64,000 nt of DNA from Bacteroidota bacterium (GTDB lineage: Bacteria; Bacteroidota; Bacteroidia; Bacteroidales; Lentimicrobiaceae). Below the pieces are notes generated by a model, which saw nothing but the letters and a program-made list of their open reading frames with translations, did not search any database and was not told where the DNA came from. Shown here piece by piece: positions 25,101-33,154 of this stretch. The stretch is from NCBI GenBank assembly GCA_009773455.1, contig WSXU01000028.1, positions 1-64,000 of the forward strand, in the 5' to 3' direction. Position 1 is the stretch's first letter. Each line of letters starts with the position of its first letter. The position numbers and the translations under genes are program-made.

Positions 25101-25778
25101 GACAAAGTGGATGTCGAATTCATCGTTTCAGATACCGGCATTGGCATTCCGGACGAAATGCACCAGCGGATTTTCGGGGCTTTTACCCAGGCCTCATCTG
25201 AAACCTCCAGAAAATACGGTGGTACGGGCCTTGGTCTGGCCATTACCAGCAAGTTACTTGAAATGCTGGGCAGCAGCATCAGGCTAAAGAGTGAGCCCGG
25301 AGAAGGATCCGAGTTTTCGTTCGTTCTGACCATGCCCGAGGGGCAGATCAGAAAACATAATGAAGAGCCGGCCTTCAGTGAGATGGACAATTACAGTTTT
25401 GCCGGGCAGCGTATTTTACTTGTCGAGGACAATAAAATCAATGAACTGATTGCCAGGAAATTTATGGAGGAATGGAACCTTAAGGTAGATTCCGCATACA
25501 ATGGTCTGGAGGCTATAGAAAAGCTCAACCAGGAGAACTACAGGCTGATCCTGATGGACCTTCAGATGCCCGAAATGGATGGATATAAAACAGCCAGCAT
25601 TATACGCAGCCGTGGGGTTGAGCCTTATGTATCAATTCCGATCATTGCGCTTACAGCGTCCTCCAAATCAGAAGTTCATGAGAAGATCAGCCTGGCCGGT
25701 ATGAATGACTTTATCTCCAAACCCTTCAATCCGGCAGAGTTGTTCAGTAAGCTGAGGACCTATCTGGATGAAAGGTAA
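22191..25778 (+). CDS. Hybrid two-component sensor (Reg_prop/Y_Y_Y, HisKA, HATPase, receiver)
   Basis: A 1195-residue inner-membrane sensor from the ATG at 22191; an open frame continues upstream to 21975 but that part lies over tmRNA, and the signal peptide (MTLPLKK...ISGTASSQ) begins here. Order: signal peptide 1-25, two-component-regulator propeller repeats to about 630 (first: GLPSPLVKSITSDSNGILWAAT), Y_Y_Y domain about 640-727, membrane helix about 738-756, coiled coil, HisKA with phospho-His in FLSVMSHEIRTPMNAVIG near 830, HATPase_c about 915-1053 (DTGIGIP, KYGGTGLGLAI), and a receiver about 1073-1193 with Asp near 1123 (LILMDLQMPEMDG). It lacks the AraC-type HTH of the polysaccharide-utilisation sensors, so the output must pass to another protein. 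The response regulator encoded convergently downstream is a candidate. Confidence 0.92.
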   Translation: MTLPLKKCLLFLLLAVVISGTASSQSLRFTRYTEEEGLPSPLVKSITSDSNGILWAATDDGLVRFDGRDFRLFRDELPGAYAKSVLALPGGQLLVTTDMGVARVTDKAGDCTFETIARGSVKQSDTAMWYPKMLFSDAKGRIWLSDNFRIYRYTGKGFKSYDPGPGVVTNNFNRSFSFTDDGNGNLIAVSETGLVFIYNDKTDKFKPVALPSPIPGVHAAFSNAPGLLLIATREGLFELIMDKTGSVKHLRIISPLEISYLAKSGKGMVFAGTWSNGLYTISKDKSGGYAVMPVSQFTEKDVAHLFIDQEDNVWVASDIGILLLQETLFGETFSSLTNAYIQHISIGQKNIVYFTDGSAVFRSQTGSSVTGKELFRTSAVVLQVIPDKNGLWLADATGAITYTTFTGAVVRRFDFSDQGRAIFKMVKDNDGNIWACQDVNPGIIRILPDFTTKSYGPDEGLFSRAIALTLSGSGELYAGGMTDSAFLLVYNSYIDKFINLSERIEFERNIDINVNDIACDPHSNDIWLGTSFGLIRLHKGSYKRVDLGNLTENSVKAVAIDSLGYVWFANNQGLHRYRNGNLMSFNERTGLPAKTVSYRGLMVDGHNRLWVGTVAGLAVSSPLRHPRKTLSPAIRSIMINNFQADFAVAASFSFSNKGFVNLKVSSPEFPARYLSYERWIEGYDRGWVVLPKDGEILLGSMKPGNYILKVRALQSGNYFYSDPTIVRFQVKRIWYERWYVILLALAVLSLIFVMSTRRHSRRLRIDNEKLELIISDRTQEIVKQRDQIEQQNKRISHKNEALSLKNKELEQAKNLAEEAAKAKSQFLSVMSHEIRTPMNAVIGITHLLMRDNPRPEQLEDLKILKFSAENLLGLINDVLDLNKIEAGKLVIEAINFNLKNLAGGVHSSMLHRAKEKGIEFRFEYDELLPVYVVSDPLRIAQLLNNLVSNAIKFTDKGGVLLEIRLVGRKVDKVDVEFIVSDTGIGIPDEMHQRIFGAFTQASSETSRKYGGTGLGLAITSKLLEMLGSSIRLKSEPGEGSEFSFVLTMPEGQIRKHNEEPAFSEMDNYSFAGQRILLVEDNKINELIARKFMEEWNLKVDSAYNGLEAIEKLNQENYRLILMDLQMPEMDGYKTASIIRSRGVEPYVSIPIIALTASSKSEVHEKISLAGMNDFISKPFNPAELFSKLRTYLDER

Positions 25779-25802
25779 CCTTCTAAAGTCCGAAAATATG
25801 TT

Positions 25803-26966
25803 TTACTGTTTCAGTGGCCTGGCATAACGGGCCACATCTTCGGCTGTAATGATGCCGTCGCAGAGAATGGCAAGTCTCTCAACAACATTTCTCAGTTCCC
25901 TGATGTTTCCGGTCCAGGTAATTTCCTGAAGGGCGGTCAGTGCGGCCTCTTCAAACATCATCATTGGTTTGCCGCTGCTCTCGCAAATATCGGTGATGAA
26001 GTAGTTGGCCAGCAACGGAATATCTTCTTTCCGTTCGTTGAGCGAAGGCACATGGATAAGGATAACGCTGAGCCGGTGGTAGAGGTCTTCGCGGAAGTTG
26101 CGCTGTTCAATCTCTTCCTTCAGATTTTTGTTGGTGGCGGCAATCACACGTACATCGACCGGTATCTCTTTTTCACCGCCCACACGCATGATCTTGTTTT
26201 CCTGCAGGGCCCGTAAAACCTTGGCCTGGGCAGAAAGGCTCATGTCGCCGATTTCATCCAGAAAGAGGGTTCCGCCGCTGGCCTGTTCAAAATCGCCTTT
26301 ACGTTGTTTGATGGCGGAAGTAAAAGAGCCTTTTTCGTGGCCGAACAGTACGCTTTCGATCAGCTCGCCCGGAATGGCAGCGCAGTTCACCTCAACAAAG
26401 GGGCCTTCGGCCCTGTTACTCAGTTCATGAAGCCAGCGGGCAACCAGTTCTTTTCCGGTGCCGTTGCTGCCGGTGATCAGCACCCTGGCATCGGTCGGTG
26501 CGACCTTATCAATCATTGTTCGGATATGCCGGATGGGTTCCGAATCGCCCACCATTTCATACGTCTTGCTCACTTTACGCTTCAGTACCCGTGTTTCTTT
26601 TACCAGGCTGCCTTTTTCCATGGCATTGCGGATGGTGATCAGCAGGCGGTTCAGGTCGAGCGGCTTGGAGATATAATCATATGCACCCCGCTTGATGGCA
26701 TCCACGGCTGTTTCAATGTTCCCGTGGCCGGAAATCATCACCACCGGTGTATCGTTCATCAGCAGGAGCTTGTCGAGCACTTCAATGCCATCCATCTGCG
26801 GCATCTTGATATCGCAGAGTATAACATCGTATTTCTCTTTCGATGCCAGTTCCAGGGCAGTCATCCCATCGGGAGCCTCATCCATCTGATATCCTTCATA
26901 TTCAAGGATTTCTTTGAGGGTGCTGCGGATGCTTCTTTCGTCGTCGATTACTAAGATGTGTGCCAT
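25803..26966 (-). CDS. Sigma-54-type response regulator lacking the C-terminal HTH
   Basis: A 387-residue NtrC-family protein. Receiver at 1-118 with phospho-acceptor Asp52 (VILCDIKMPQMDG), then a AAA+ sigma-54 interaction domain at about 138-365: Walker A GSNGTGKE near 167, the loop GSFTSA in place of the consensus GAFTGA, and Walker B GGTLFLDEIGDM. It ends ITAEDVARYARPLKQ, about 60-70 residues short of a Fis-type HTH, so it may activate from solution or via a partner. The end is natural (stop codon, no open continuation seen). It is transcribed convergently with the hybrid sensor, 24 bases apart. The start is followed upstream by heptamer repeats, not a recognisable promoter. Confidence 0.9.
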   Translation of the reverse strand: MAHILVIDDERSIRSTLKEILEYEGYQMDEAPDGMTALELASKEKYDVILCDIKMPQMDGIEVLDKLLLMNDTPVVMISGHGNIETAVDAIKRGAYDYISKPLDLNRLLITIRNAMEKGSLVKETRVLKRKVSKTYEMVGDSEPIRHIRTMIDKVAPTDARVLITGSNGTGKELVARWLHELSNRAEGPFVEVNCAAIPGELIESVLFGHEKGSFTSAIKQRKGDFEQASGGTLFLDEIGDMSLSAQAKVLRALQENKIMRVGGEKEIPVDVRVIAATNKNLKEEIEQRNFREDLYHRLSVILIHVPSLNERKEDIPLLANYFITDICESSGKPMMMFEEAALTALQEITWTGNIRELRNVVERLAILCDGIITAEDVARYARPLKQ

Positions 26967-26997
26967 TTTTTAGTCAGTTATGAGTTGTGAGTAAGAA

Positions 26998-27066
26998 AGT
27001 AGGGAGTAAGGAGTAGGGAGTAGGGAGTAGGGAGTAAGGAGTAGGGAGTAAGGAGTAAGGAGTAAG
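26998..27066. repeat. Heptamer tandem repeat (AGTAGGG/AGTAAGG)
   Basis: About 9-10 copies of a 7-bp unit mixing AGTAGGG and AGTAAGG. The same unit recurs at 34104-34155. It lies directly upstream of the response-regulator gene (start 26966). Confidence 0.9.
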
Positions 27067-27120
27067 CAAATTATCAGATTAATAGATTAAAAGATAATTG
27101 ATTCTTCATTTTCAAACACT

Positions 27121-27321
27121 ATTGTCCGGTTAATTTCAGAAAGTACTAATGAGATTCTTCACTTCACTTCGTTACGTTCAGAATGACAATCTGTTATGGT
27201 TTGAATAAGGGGGCTTGGTTGCGGCGAAACCGCAACCAAGCCCCCCTTCCCATAAGAACTATGTAAATCAAAGTCATTCTGAGCGTTAGCGAAGAATCTC
27301 ATAATTTTACCGGACAACAAT
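27121..27321. repeat. 201-bp inverted-repeat element with internal hairpin
   Basis: Terminal arms 27121-27187 and 27273-27321 are imperfect inverted copies (TTGTCCGGT, ATGAGATTCTTC, CAGAATGAC blocks). The centre holds a perfect 16-bp stem, 27209-27224 with 27230-27245, around CGAAA. It looks like a REP or MITE-like dispersed element. The rest of the 26967-27398 gap adds a CCCCGC/GCGGGG hairpin at 27357-27383. Confidence 0.75.
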
Positions 27322-27398
27322 AATTTCCAAATTTTCAAATTCCCATATTCGTCATTCCCCGCCTACGCTGCGCTTCTGCGGGGCAGGCGTCATTCGTC

Positions 27399-28808
27399 CT
27401 ATCCTTTATAAAACAGCCATTTCCACATCTCGCCCCAGCTTACTTTCTTTCCGTACATCAGGATACCGGTTCTGTAAACACGGCCGGCAAGCCACACCGC
27501 TCCGATAAAAGTTACGGTGAGTATTGCCATCGACAGGGCAAGTTCCCACGGAGCAACGCCAAACGGCAACCTTACCATCATGATGATGGGGGATGTGAAT
27601 GGAATCATCGAAAACCAGAATGCGATCGGGCCCTCAGGGTTGTTGATGACAAACTGGGCCATCACAATGGAAAGGATGAGCGGAATCGTTACAGGCATCA
27701 TAAACTGCTGGGTATCTGTTTCGTTGTCAACCGCTGCACCAATGGCAGCGAACATGGCCCCGTAAAGGAGGTAACCTCCGAGGAAGTAGAATATAAACGA
27801 AAGCGCAATTTCCAGAAAATTCAGTTTCTGGAATCCACCCAGAATGGCATTCATTTTCCCGGAATCCTCTTTTTCAGGAGCAACGGTAGCTGTATTGTCG
27901 CCGGCCGGGATGCGGGTGCCGGGGTTGAACACTTCCGTATTATCGGTCTGGTTCAGTTTATCCGGGACAACCGTCTTGAAAACAGTGACAATGGCCAGCG
28001 TCAGCACAACCCACAGCATAAACTGTGTAAGTCCCACCAGGGCAATGCCGACAATTTTCCCCATCATGAGCTGGAATGGTTTGACGGAAGAGACAATGAC
28101 TTCAACGATGCGACTTGTTTTTTCTTCAATCACGCCGCGCATCACCTGTGCACCGAACAGAAAGATAAAGAAATAGATCAGGATGCCTGCAAACATACCG
28201 ACACCCATACTGACCTCAGTAAAGCTTTCTTCCTCCTTGCCTTCTTCTCCCATTTGTATGGCGGTCAGTGTTATATTCGTTTTGATGTTTTTCAGAATTT
28301 CTTCACTGATCAACGCTTCTTTTGAAAGTGAATCGTTACCGATGGATTTGTATTCCGGGTTCACTTTTCTGATTTCTTTCAGGATTTCTGCCCCGAGTTT
28401 CTGGCTTTCAACCTCTTTGGCCATCACATTCCTGATGTATCCCTTCAGGTCGATGCTGGCCTGTTTTTCACTGTATATCACAGCCGAAGAAGGAACGCTT
28501 GCTGTAGGCCGGGGTATATACAGTAAAGCATACCCTTTTTTGGCTGACATGTTGGTTTTGGCTGTTTCCAGATCTTCGGTCACATAGTCGAAATGAAAGC
28601 GATCGGAGTTTTCGAATTTATCGATAAACCAACCGGTTTCGTCGAGGATGTCGATCTTTTTGGTTTCGTCCGAAATCTGTGAAAGATAAACGGGAACAAT
28701 AAAAAGTGCCGCCATCAGGATCGGACCCAGAATGGTCATCACGATAAACGATTTCTTCTGAACCCTCGACAGGTATTCGCGTTTTATAACGAGCAGGATC
28801 TTGTTCAT
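27399..28808 (-). CDS. ABC-2 exporter permease (NatB-like)
   Basis: A 469-residue inner-membrane protein. An N-terminal membrane helix (IVMTILGPILMAALFIVPVYL, about 23-43) is followed by a periplasmic domain to about 205. A cluster of about six helices then runs to the C-terminus (FAGILIYFFIFLFGAQVMRG, IALVGLTQFMLWVVLTLAIVTV, IALSFIFYFLGGYLLYGAMFA and others), with the conserved EEKTSRIVEVIVSSV segment at the cytoplasmic face. This is the layout of NatB/YhaP sodium or drug exporters. It overlaps the ATPase gene by 4 bases (ATGA), so the two form one transporter. The substrate cannot be decided. Confidence 0.9.
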   Translation of the reverse strand: MNKILLVIKREYLSRVQKKSFIVMTILGPILMAALFIVPVYLSQISDETKKIDILDETGWFIDKFENSDRFHFDYVTEDLETAKTNMSAKKGYALLYIPRPTASVPSSAVIYSEKQASIDLKGYIRNVMAKEVESQKLGAEILKEIRKVNPEYKSIGNDSLSKEALISEEILKNIKTNITLTAIQMGEEGKEEESFTEVSMGVGMFAGILIYFFIFLFGAQVMRGVIEEKTSRIVEVIVSSVKPFQLMMGKIVGIALVGLTQFMLWVVLTLAIVTVFKTVVPDKLNQTDNTEVFNPGTRIPAGDNTATVAPEKEDSGKMNAILGGFQKLNFLEIALSFIFYFLGGYLLYGAMFAAIGAAVDNETDTQQFMMPVTIPLILSIVMAQFVINNPEGPIAFWFSMIPFTSPIIMMVRLPFGVAPWELALSMAILTVTFIGAVWLAGRVYRTGILMYGKKVSWGEMWKWLFYKG

Positions 28809-29758
28809 GACCGGTTGTTTTGAGAGGTGACGGAATTTGTGGCAGCAGCATTTACGGTTTCAATAAAGATATCATTCATCGAAGGTATGATCTCATTGAA
28901 CGAATGAAGTGTGACGTGGGGGATAATCAGTGTGAGGAGCTGATTCTGACTGGTGCCCTTCGGAAGACGGATCGTTGCTTTATTGATACCATCTTCGGTC
29001 TGCTCGTCAATCAACTCATATTCAGCAGGTATCATACTGCTGAGCGAACCTGTAAAATCGTTGTATTCGAGCGAAAAAGTATTTGTCTTGTAGGTGTTCC
29101 TGATGTCCCTGACTTTACCTTCCAGAATTTTGTGCGAGTTGTTGATCAGCGCGATGTTGTCGCACAACTCTTCAACCGAGCCCATGTTGTGTGTCGAGAA
29201 GATGATCGTGGCCCCGTTCTCCCTCAGTTTCAGGATTTCTTCCTTCAGAATGTTGACATTGATCGGGTCGAAGCCGCTGAAGGGTTCATCGAATATAAGC
29301 AGTGAAGGCTCGTGGATGATTGTTACAATAAACTGAATCTTCTGCTGCATCCCTTTCGAAAGCTCTTCCACCTTTTTATTCCACCAGTTCTGAATCTCAA
29401 ATTTTTCGAACCAGTATCTGAGTTTTTTCATGGCATCGGCTTTGCTCACCCCTTTGAGTTGAGCCAGGTAGAGTGCCTGTTCGCCGACTTTCATCTTCTT
29501 GTAAAGGCCTCTTTCTTCAGGCAGATAGCCGATGTGTTCCACATGATGCGGTGCGAGTTTTTCGTTGTCGAAAAAAAGTTCACCCTCGTCGGGACCTGTG
29601 ATCTGATTGATGATCCTGATCAGGGATGTCTTGCCTGCACCATTAGGCCCCAACAGACCGAAAATACATTGTTTTGGAACATCGATGCTTACACTGGTAA
29701 GTGCGGTATGGTTGGCATACCTTTTCGTGATGTTTTTTGCTGAAAAATAGTAGCTCAT
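28805..29758 (-). CDS. ABC transporter ATPase (NatA-like)
   Basis: A 317-residue ATPase partner of the following permease. Walker A GPNGAGKTS near 35-43, Q-loop GYLPEERGLYKK, signature LSKGMQQKIQFI (degenerate from LSGGQ), Walker B SLLIFDEPFSGFDP, and switch His in FSTHNMG. The C-terminal DUF4162-like extension follows at about 220-300. The Lys-Gly-Met signature variant is common in NatA-type ATPases. It is first in a two-gene operon, about 50 bases past the dnaJ terminator region in opposite reading order, i.e. downstream of dnaJ on the same strand. Confidence 0.92.
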   Translation of the reverse strand: MSYYFSAKNITKRYANHTALTSVSIDVPKQCIFGLLGPNGAGKTSLIRIINQITGPDEGELFFDNEKLAPHHVEHIGYLPEERGLYKKMKVGEQALYLAQLKGVSKADAMKKLRYWFEKFEIQNWWNKKVEELSKGMQQKIQFIVTIIHEPSLLIFDEPFSGFDPINVNILKEEILKLRENGATIIFSTHNMGSVEELCDNIALINNSHKILEGKVRDIRNTYKTNTFSLEYNDFTGSLSSMIPAEYELIDEQTEDGINKATIRLPKGTSQNQLLTLIIPHVTLHSFNEIIPSMNDIFIETVNAAATNSVTSQNNRS

Positions 29759-29795
29759 GAAGCTTCAGTTAGAAATGCTGTTGTTTAACAAAAAA

Positions 29796-29837
29796 ACCGG
29801 GGATGAAAACTGCTTATTCGTGCCATCATCCCCCGGT
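29796..29837 (-). terminator. Intrinsic terminator of dnaJ
   Basis: Minus strand: ACCGGGGGATGA pairs with TCATCCCCGGT (one bulge) and is followed by seven T. It separates dnaJ from the ABC genes. Confidence 0.8.
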
Positions 29838-29858
29838 CAGTCCCTTTGAATTACAAAA

Positions 29859-31010
29859 CTATTGAAAATACTCTTTCATCCTGTCAAAGAATGATTTATC
29901 CTTAGCACCGGGATGTGGTTTGAAATTTTCAGAATTTTTCAGCTGTTCGAGAATCTCCTGTTCCTGTCGGCTCAGGTTTCTGGGTGTCCATACGCTGATG
30001 TTGATCAGCTGATCACCCCTGCCATATCCGTTGAGAGAAGGAACGCCCTTGCCTTTCAGCCGCAGTACTTTTCCGCCCTGGGTCCCGGGTTCGATTTTGA
30101 TTCTTACTTTTCCTTCGATGGTGGGCACTTCGATGGAGGTGCCCAGGGTTGCTTCGGGAAAACTGATGTAATGCTCATACAGTATGTTTGACCCATCGCG
30201 TACCAGTTCAGGATGGGGTACTTCCTCGATCTGAACAATCAGATCGCCGGGAACCCCGCCCCGGGGCGCTGCATTTCCCTTACCCCCGACCGAAAGCTGA
30301 ATACCTTCAGAAACACCGGCAGGTATGTTAAGGCTGAGTACTTCTTCTCCCTTGGTAGTTCCGCTGCCACCGCAGGTATTACATTTATTGGTGATGGTTT
30401 GTCCTTCACCGTTGCAGTAAGGACAGGTTGATGTGGTCTGCATCTGACCGAGGAAAGTACTGGTAACCCTTGTTACCTGACCGGTTCCGCGGCAATGTGA
30501 ACAGCTCGAAAATGACGATCCGCCGGCAGCTCCTGTGCCGTGACAGGTATCGCACGAAACCAGTTTATTTACTTTGATCTTTTTCTCAACACCGGTGGCA
30601 ATTTCTTCGAGGGTAAGCTTTACTTTGACCCTCAGGTTGGTTCCTTTGCTGACCCTTCGCCTTGAGCCTCCACTGCTGAATCCGCCAAATCCGCCACCAA
30701 AGGCACTTCCGAAGATGTCGCCGAACTGACTGAAGATGTCGTCCATGCTCATGCCGCCACCATATCCTCCGCCGCCTCCTCCGTTGCGGAGTCCGTCGTG
30801 ACCATACTGATCATAGCGTGCCCTCTTGTCGGGGTTGCTTAGTACTTCATAGGCTTCGGCCGCTTCCTTGAAGTGATCTTCGGCATCCTTGTTTCCCGGG
30901 TTCTTGTCAGGATGGAATTTCAGCGCCATCTGGCGGTATGCCTTTTTGATTTCAGCATCACCGGCATTGCGCGCCAGGCCAAGTATTTCGTAATAATCTC
31001 GTTTCGCCAC
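29859..31010 (-). CDS. dnaJ: Chaperone DnaJ
   Basis: A 383-residue Hsp40 co-chaperone that stimulates DnaK ATPase. The J domain at 1-70 has the essential HPD at 33-35. A Gly/Phe-rich linker ([10 protein letters not shown]..., [12 protein letters not shown]) follows, then four zinc-finger CxxCxGxG repeats ([32 protein letters not shown]) at about 153-225 and the C-terminal substrate-binding domains. Full length for type I DnaJ. It lies 93 bases downstream of grpE on the same strand and is presumably co-transcribed. A terminator follows. Confidence 0.97.
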   Translation of the reverse strand: MAKRDYYEILGLARNAGDAEIKKAYRQMALKFHPDKNPGNKDAEDHFKEAAEAYEVLSNPDKRARYDQYGHDGLRNGGGGGGYGGGMSMDDIFSQFGDIFGSAFGGGFGGFSSGGSRRRVSKGTNLRVKVKLTLEEIATGVEKKIKVNKLVSCDTCHGTGAAGGSSFSSCSHCRGTGQVTRVTSTFLGQMQTTSTCPYCNGEGQTITNKCNTCGGSGTTKGEEVLSLNIPAGVSEGIQLSVGGKGNAAPRGGVPGDLIVQIEEVPHPELVRDGSNILYEHYISFPEATLGTSIEVPTIEGKVRIKIEPGTQGGKVLRLKGKGVPSLNGYGRGDQLINISVWTPRNLSRQEQEILEQLKNSENFKPHPGAKDKSFFDRMKEYFQ

Positions 31011-31102
31011 GTTGAAAGTGCTTTGTACTACAGATGTTGTTCAGTCTTTATTTTACTCCGGAAGCCGGAATTATTTTACCGGCACCAAAAAATCGGGGTT
31101 CA

Positions 31103-31684
31103 TCAATTTCCCACGACAACCTTGGCAAAACGGATTACTTTTCCGTTCAGGGTATACCCTTTCTGTGCCACGTCGATGATCATGTTCTTCTGACTTTCGG
31201 CAGGAGCCGGAACATTGGCAATCGCTTCATGAAAATCAGTATCGAAAGGCAATCCCACAGCTTCGGTTTCCTGTAACCCCTTCTGAACAAGGCTGCTCTT
31301 AAACTTATTGTAAATAAGCAAAGTGCCTTCCTTCAGCGGTTCAACGGTTTCAACTTTGTCAAAGGTCCCGATGGCCCTTTCAAGATCATCGAGGACAGGA
31401 AGCAGGCCGGTAATCACCTCTTCGGAAGCGGTCTTGCTCAGATCTGATTTTTCTTTGATGACGCGCTTGCGGTAATTGTCGAATTCGGAGTAGAGGCGAA
31501 GAAATTTGTCATTCAGGTCTTCGCATTTTTTATTCAGCTCTGCAATTATGTCTTCAGGCGCAGTCATAGTTTCCGAATTCTGCGACTTATTATGTGTACC
31601 GGGGGTTTCATTTTCCATTCCTTCAGCAGCCCTGTTAACGGCGGCATCTTCATCCACTTGCTTGTTTTTACGCTGTTTAACCAT
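31103..31684 (-). CDS. grpE: Nucleotide exchange factor GrpE
   Basis: A 193-residue GrpE, which releases ADP from DnaK. The N-terminal 60 residues are acidic and disordered, a long coiled coil follows (IIAELNKKCEDLNDKFLRLYSEFDNYRKR), and the C-terminal beta domain has the family signature AIANVPAPAESQKNMIIDVAQKGYTL. The start chosen is MVKQRKNK at 31684. An in-frame ATG 13 codons upstream (31723) would add a hydrophobic stretch atypical of the family. It lies between murA and dnaJ. Confidence 0.95.
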   Translation of the reverse strand: MVKQRKNKQVDEDAAVNRAAEGMENETPGTHNKSQNSETMTAPEDIIAELNKKCEDLNDKFLRLYSEFDNYRKRVIKEKSDLSKTASEEVITGLLPVLDDLERAIGTFDKVETVEPLKEGTLLIYNKFKSSLVQKGLQETEAVGLPFDTDFHEAIANVPAPAESQKNMIIDVAQKGYTLNGKVIRFAKVVVGN

Positions 31685-31791
31685 ATTGTTAAATATTATC
31701 ATCCATTTCGGTTCAATAATCATTCACCCCTGCCCAGCAAATTGTTTGCCAGTAAGGTAATAAGCGCCAATTTGTCAGTCAGTTGAAAGGT

Positions 31792-33102
31792 TTAATTTGC
31801 AATTCGCTGAATGTCGGCTCCAAGCGCCCTGAGCCTGCCGTCGATATTCTGGTACCCGCGGTCAATCTGTTCGATGTTGTCGATCTGGCTTTTCCCCTTG
31901 GCCGAGAGGGCCGCAATCAATAAAGCAACCCCGGCCCTGATATCGGGCGACGACATGGTGATGCCACGCAGCGCATACTGGTGATTCAGCCCGATAACTG
32001 TAGCCCTGTGCGGGTCACAAAGGATAATCTGGGCGCCCATTTCAATCAGTTTATCAACAAAAAAGAGGCGGCTTTCAAACATTTTCTGGTGTATGAGCAC
32101 ACTGCCTTTGGCCTGTGTAGCGACGACCAGTGCAATACTGATCAGGTCGGGGGTGAAGCCCGGCCATGGTGCATCGGCAATGGTCATGATCGAACCATCC
32201 ATAAAGGTATCCACCTCGTAGGTTTCCTGAGCAGGGACAAAAATGTCGTCACCACGGAGTTCCATCTTTATTCCAAGCCTTCCGAATACTTCAGGAATGA
32301 TGCCCAATTCCCGGAAATGCACATCTTTGATGGTGATGGCTGAGCCGGTCATGGCTGCAAGACCTATGAAACTGCCGATCTCGATCATGTCGGGCAACAT
32401 GGTGTGGGTAGTGCCACCCAGCTGTTCTACCCCTTCAATTTCAAGCAGGTTGGAGCCGATGCCTGTTATTTTAGCCCCCATACGGTTGAGCATCCTGCAA
32501 AGCTGAACCAGGTAAGGTTCGCAGGCGGCATTGAAGATGGTTGTTTTTCCCTTGGCCATCACGGCGGCCATTAATACATTGGCCGTTCCTGTAACAGATG
32601 CTTCGTCGAGCAGCATATAGCAGCCCTTTAACTCTGATGCGTCAATGCTGTAAAAGCTGTTGGGCCCTTCCGATTCAAACCGTGCACCAAGTTTCTGAAG
32701 ACCGATAAAATGGGTATCGAGTCTGCGACGTCCGATCTTATCACCACCGGGGTGAGGAATGTATCCTTTGCCAAACCTGGCAAGCAGCGGACCGAGGATC
32801 ATCACGGATCCGCGCAGTCCTGCTCCCTTTTTCCGGAAATCAGCTGACTTCAGGTATTCAAGATTCACATTCCCTGCCCTGAAAGTATAGCTTCCCTTGC
32901 CGGCAGGTGTAACCTCAACGCCCATGTCGCCCAGCAGTTCTATCAGTTTGTTGACGTCCCTGATGTCGGGAATATTATGAATGGTGACTGTTTCTGATGT
33001 GAGAAGTACGGCACAGAGTATCTGCAGTGCTTCGTTTTTGGCTCCCTGCGGGGTTATTTCACCGGCAAGCTTATTGCCTCCGTTAATTACGAACGAACTC
33101 AT
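31792..33102 (-). CDS. murA: UDP-N-acetylglucosamine 1-carboxyvinyltransferase MurA
   Basis: A 436-residue enzyme catalysing the first committed step of peptidoglycan synthesis (enolpyruvyl transfer to UDP-GlcNAc). The N-terminus has GAKNEALQILCAVLL (Lys-Asn of the active site). The mobile loop reads HPGGDKIGRRRLDTH, so the usual Cys115 is Asp, the form known to be insensitive to fosfomycin. The second domain has MLPDMIEIGSFIGLAAM and PWPGFTPDL. Length is normal. It is transcribed towards grpE, 107 bases away, and follows the DUF4290 gene by 52 bases, so the four genes likely form a conserved operon. Confidence 0.97.
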   Translation of the reverse strand: MSSFVINGGNKLAGEITPQGAKNEALQILCAVLLTSETVTIHNIPDIRDVNKLIELLGDMGVEVTPAGKGSYTFRAGNVNLEYLKSADFRKKGAGLRGSVMILGPLLARFGKGYIPHPGGDKIGRRRLDTHFIGLQKLGARFESEGPNSFYSIDASELKGCYMLLDEASVTGTANVLMAAVMAKGKTTIFNAACEPYLVQLCRMLNRMGAKITGIGSNLLEIEGVEQLGGTTHTMLPDMIEIGSFIGLAAMTGSAITIKDVHFRELGIIPEVFGRLGIKMELRGDDIFVPAQETYEVDTFMDGSIMTIADAPWPGFTPDLISIALVVATQAKGSVLIHQKMFESRLFFVDKLIEMGAQIILCDPHRATVIGLNHQYALRGITMSSPDIRAGVALLIAALSAKGKSQIDNIEQIDRGYQNIDGRLRALGADIQRIAN

Positions 33103-33154
33103 AACTTATCAATGGGATAAATTGACAACAAAAGATGAATTTCAGGCAGGCAAG

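Noticed and set aside
26998-27066. Possible CRISPR array
   Set aside because: A 7-bp contiguous tandem repeat without spacers, and no cas genes.
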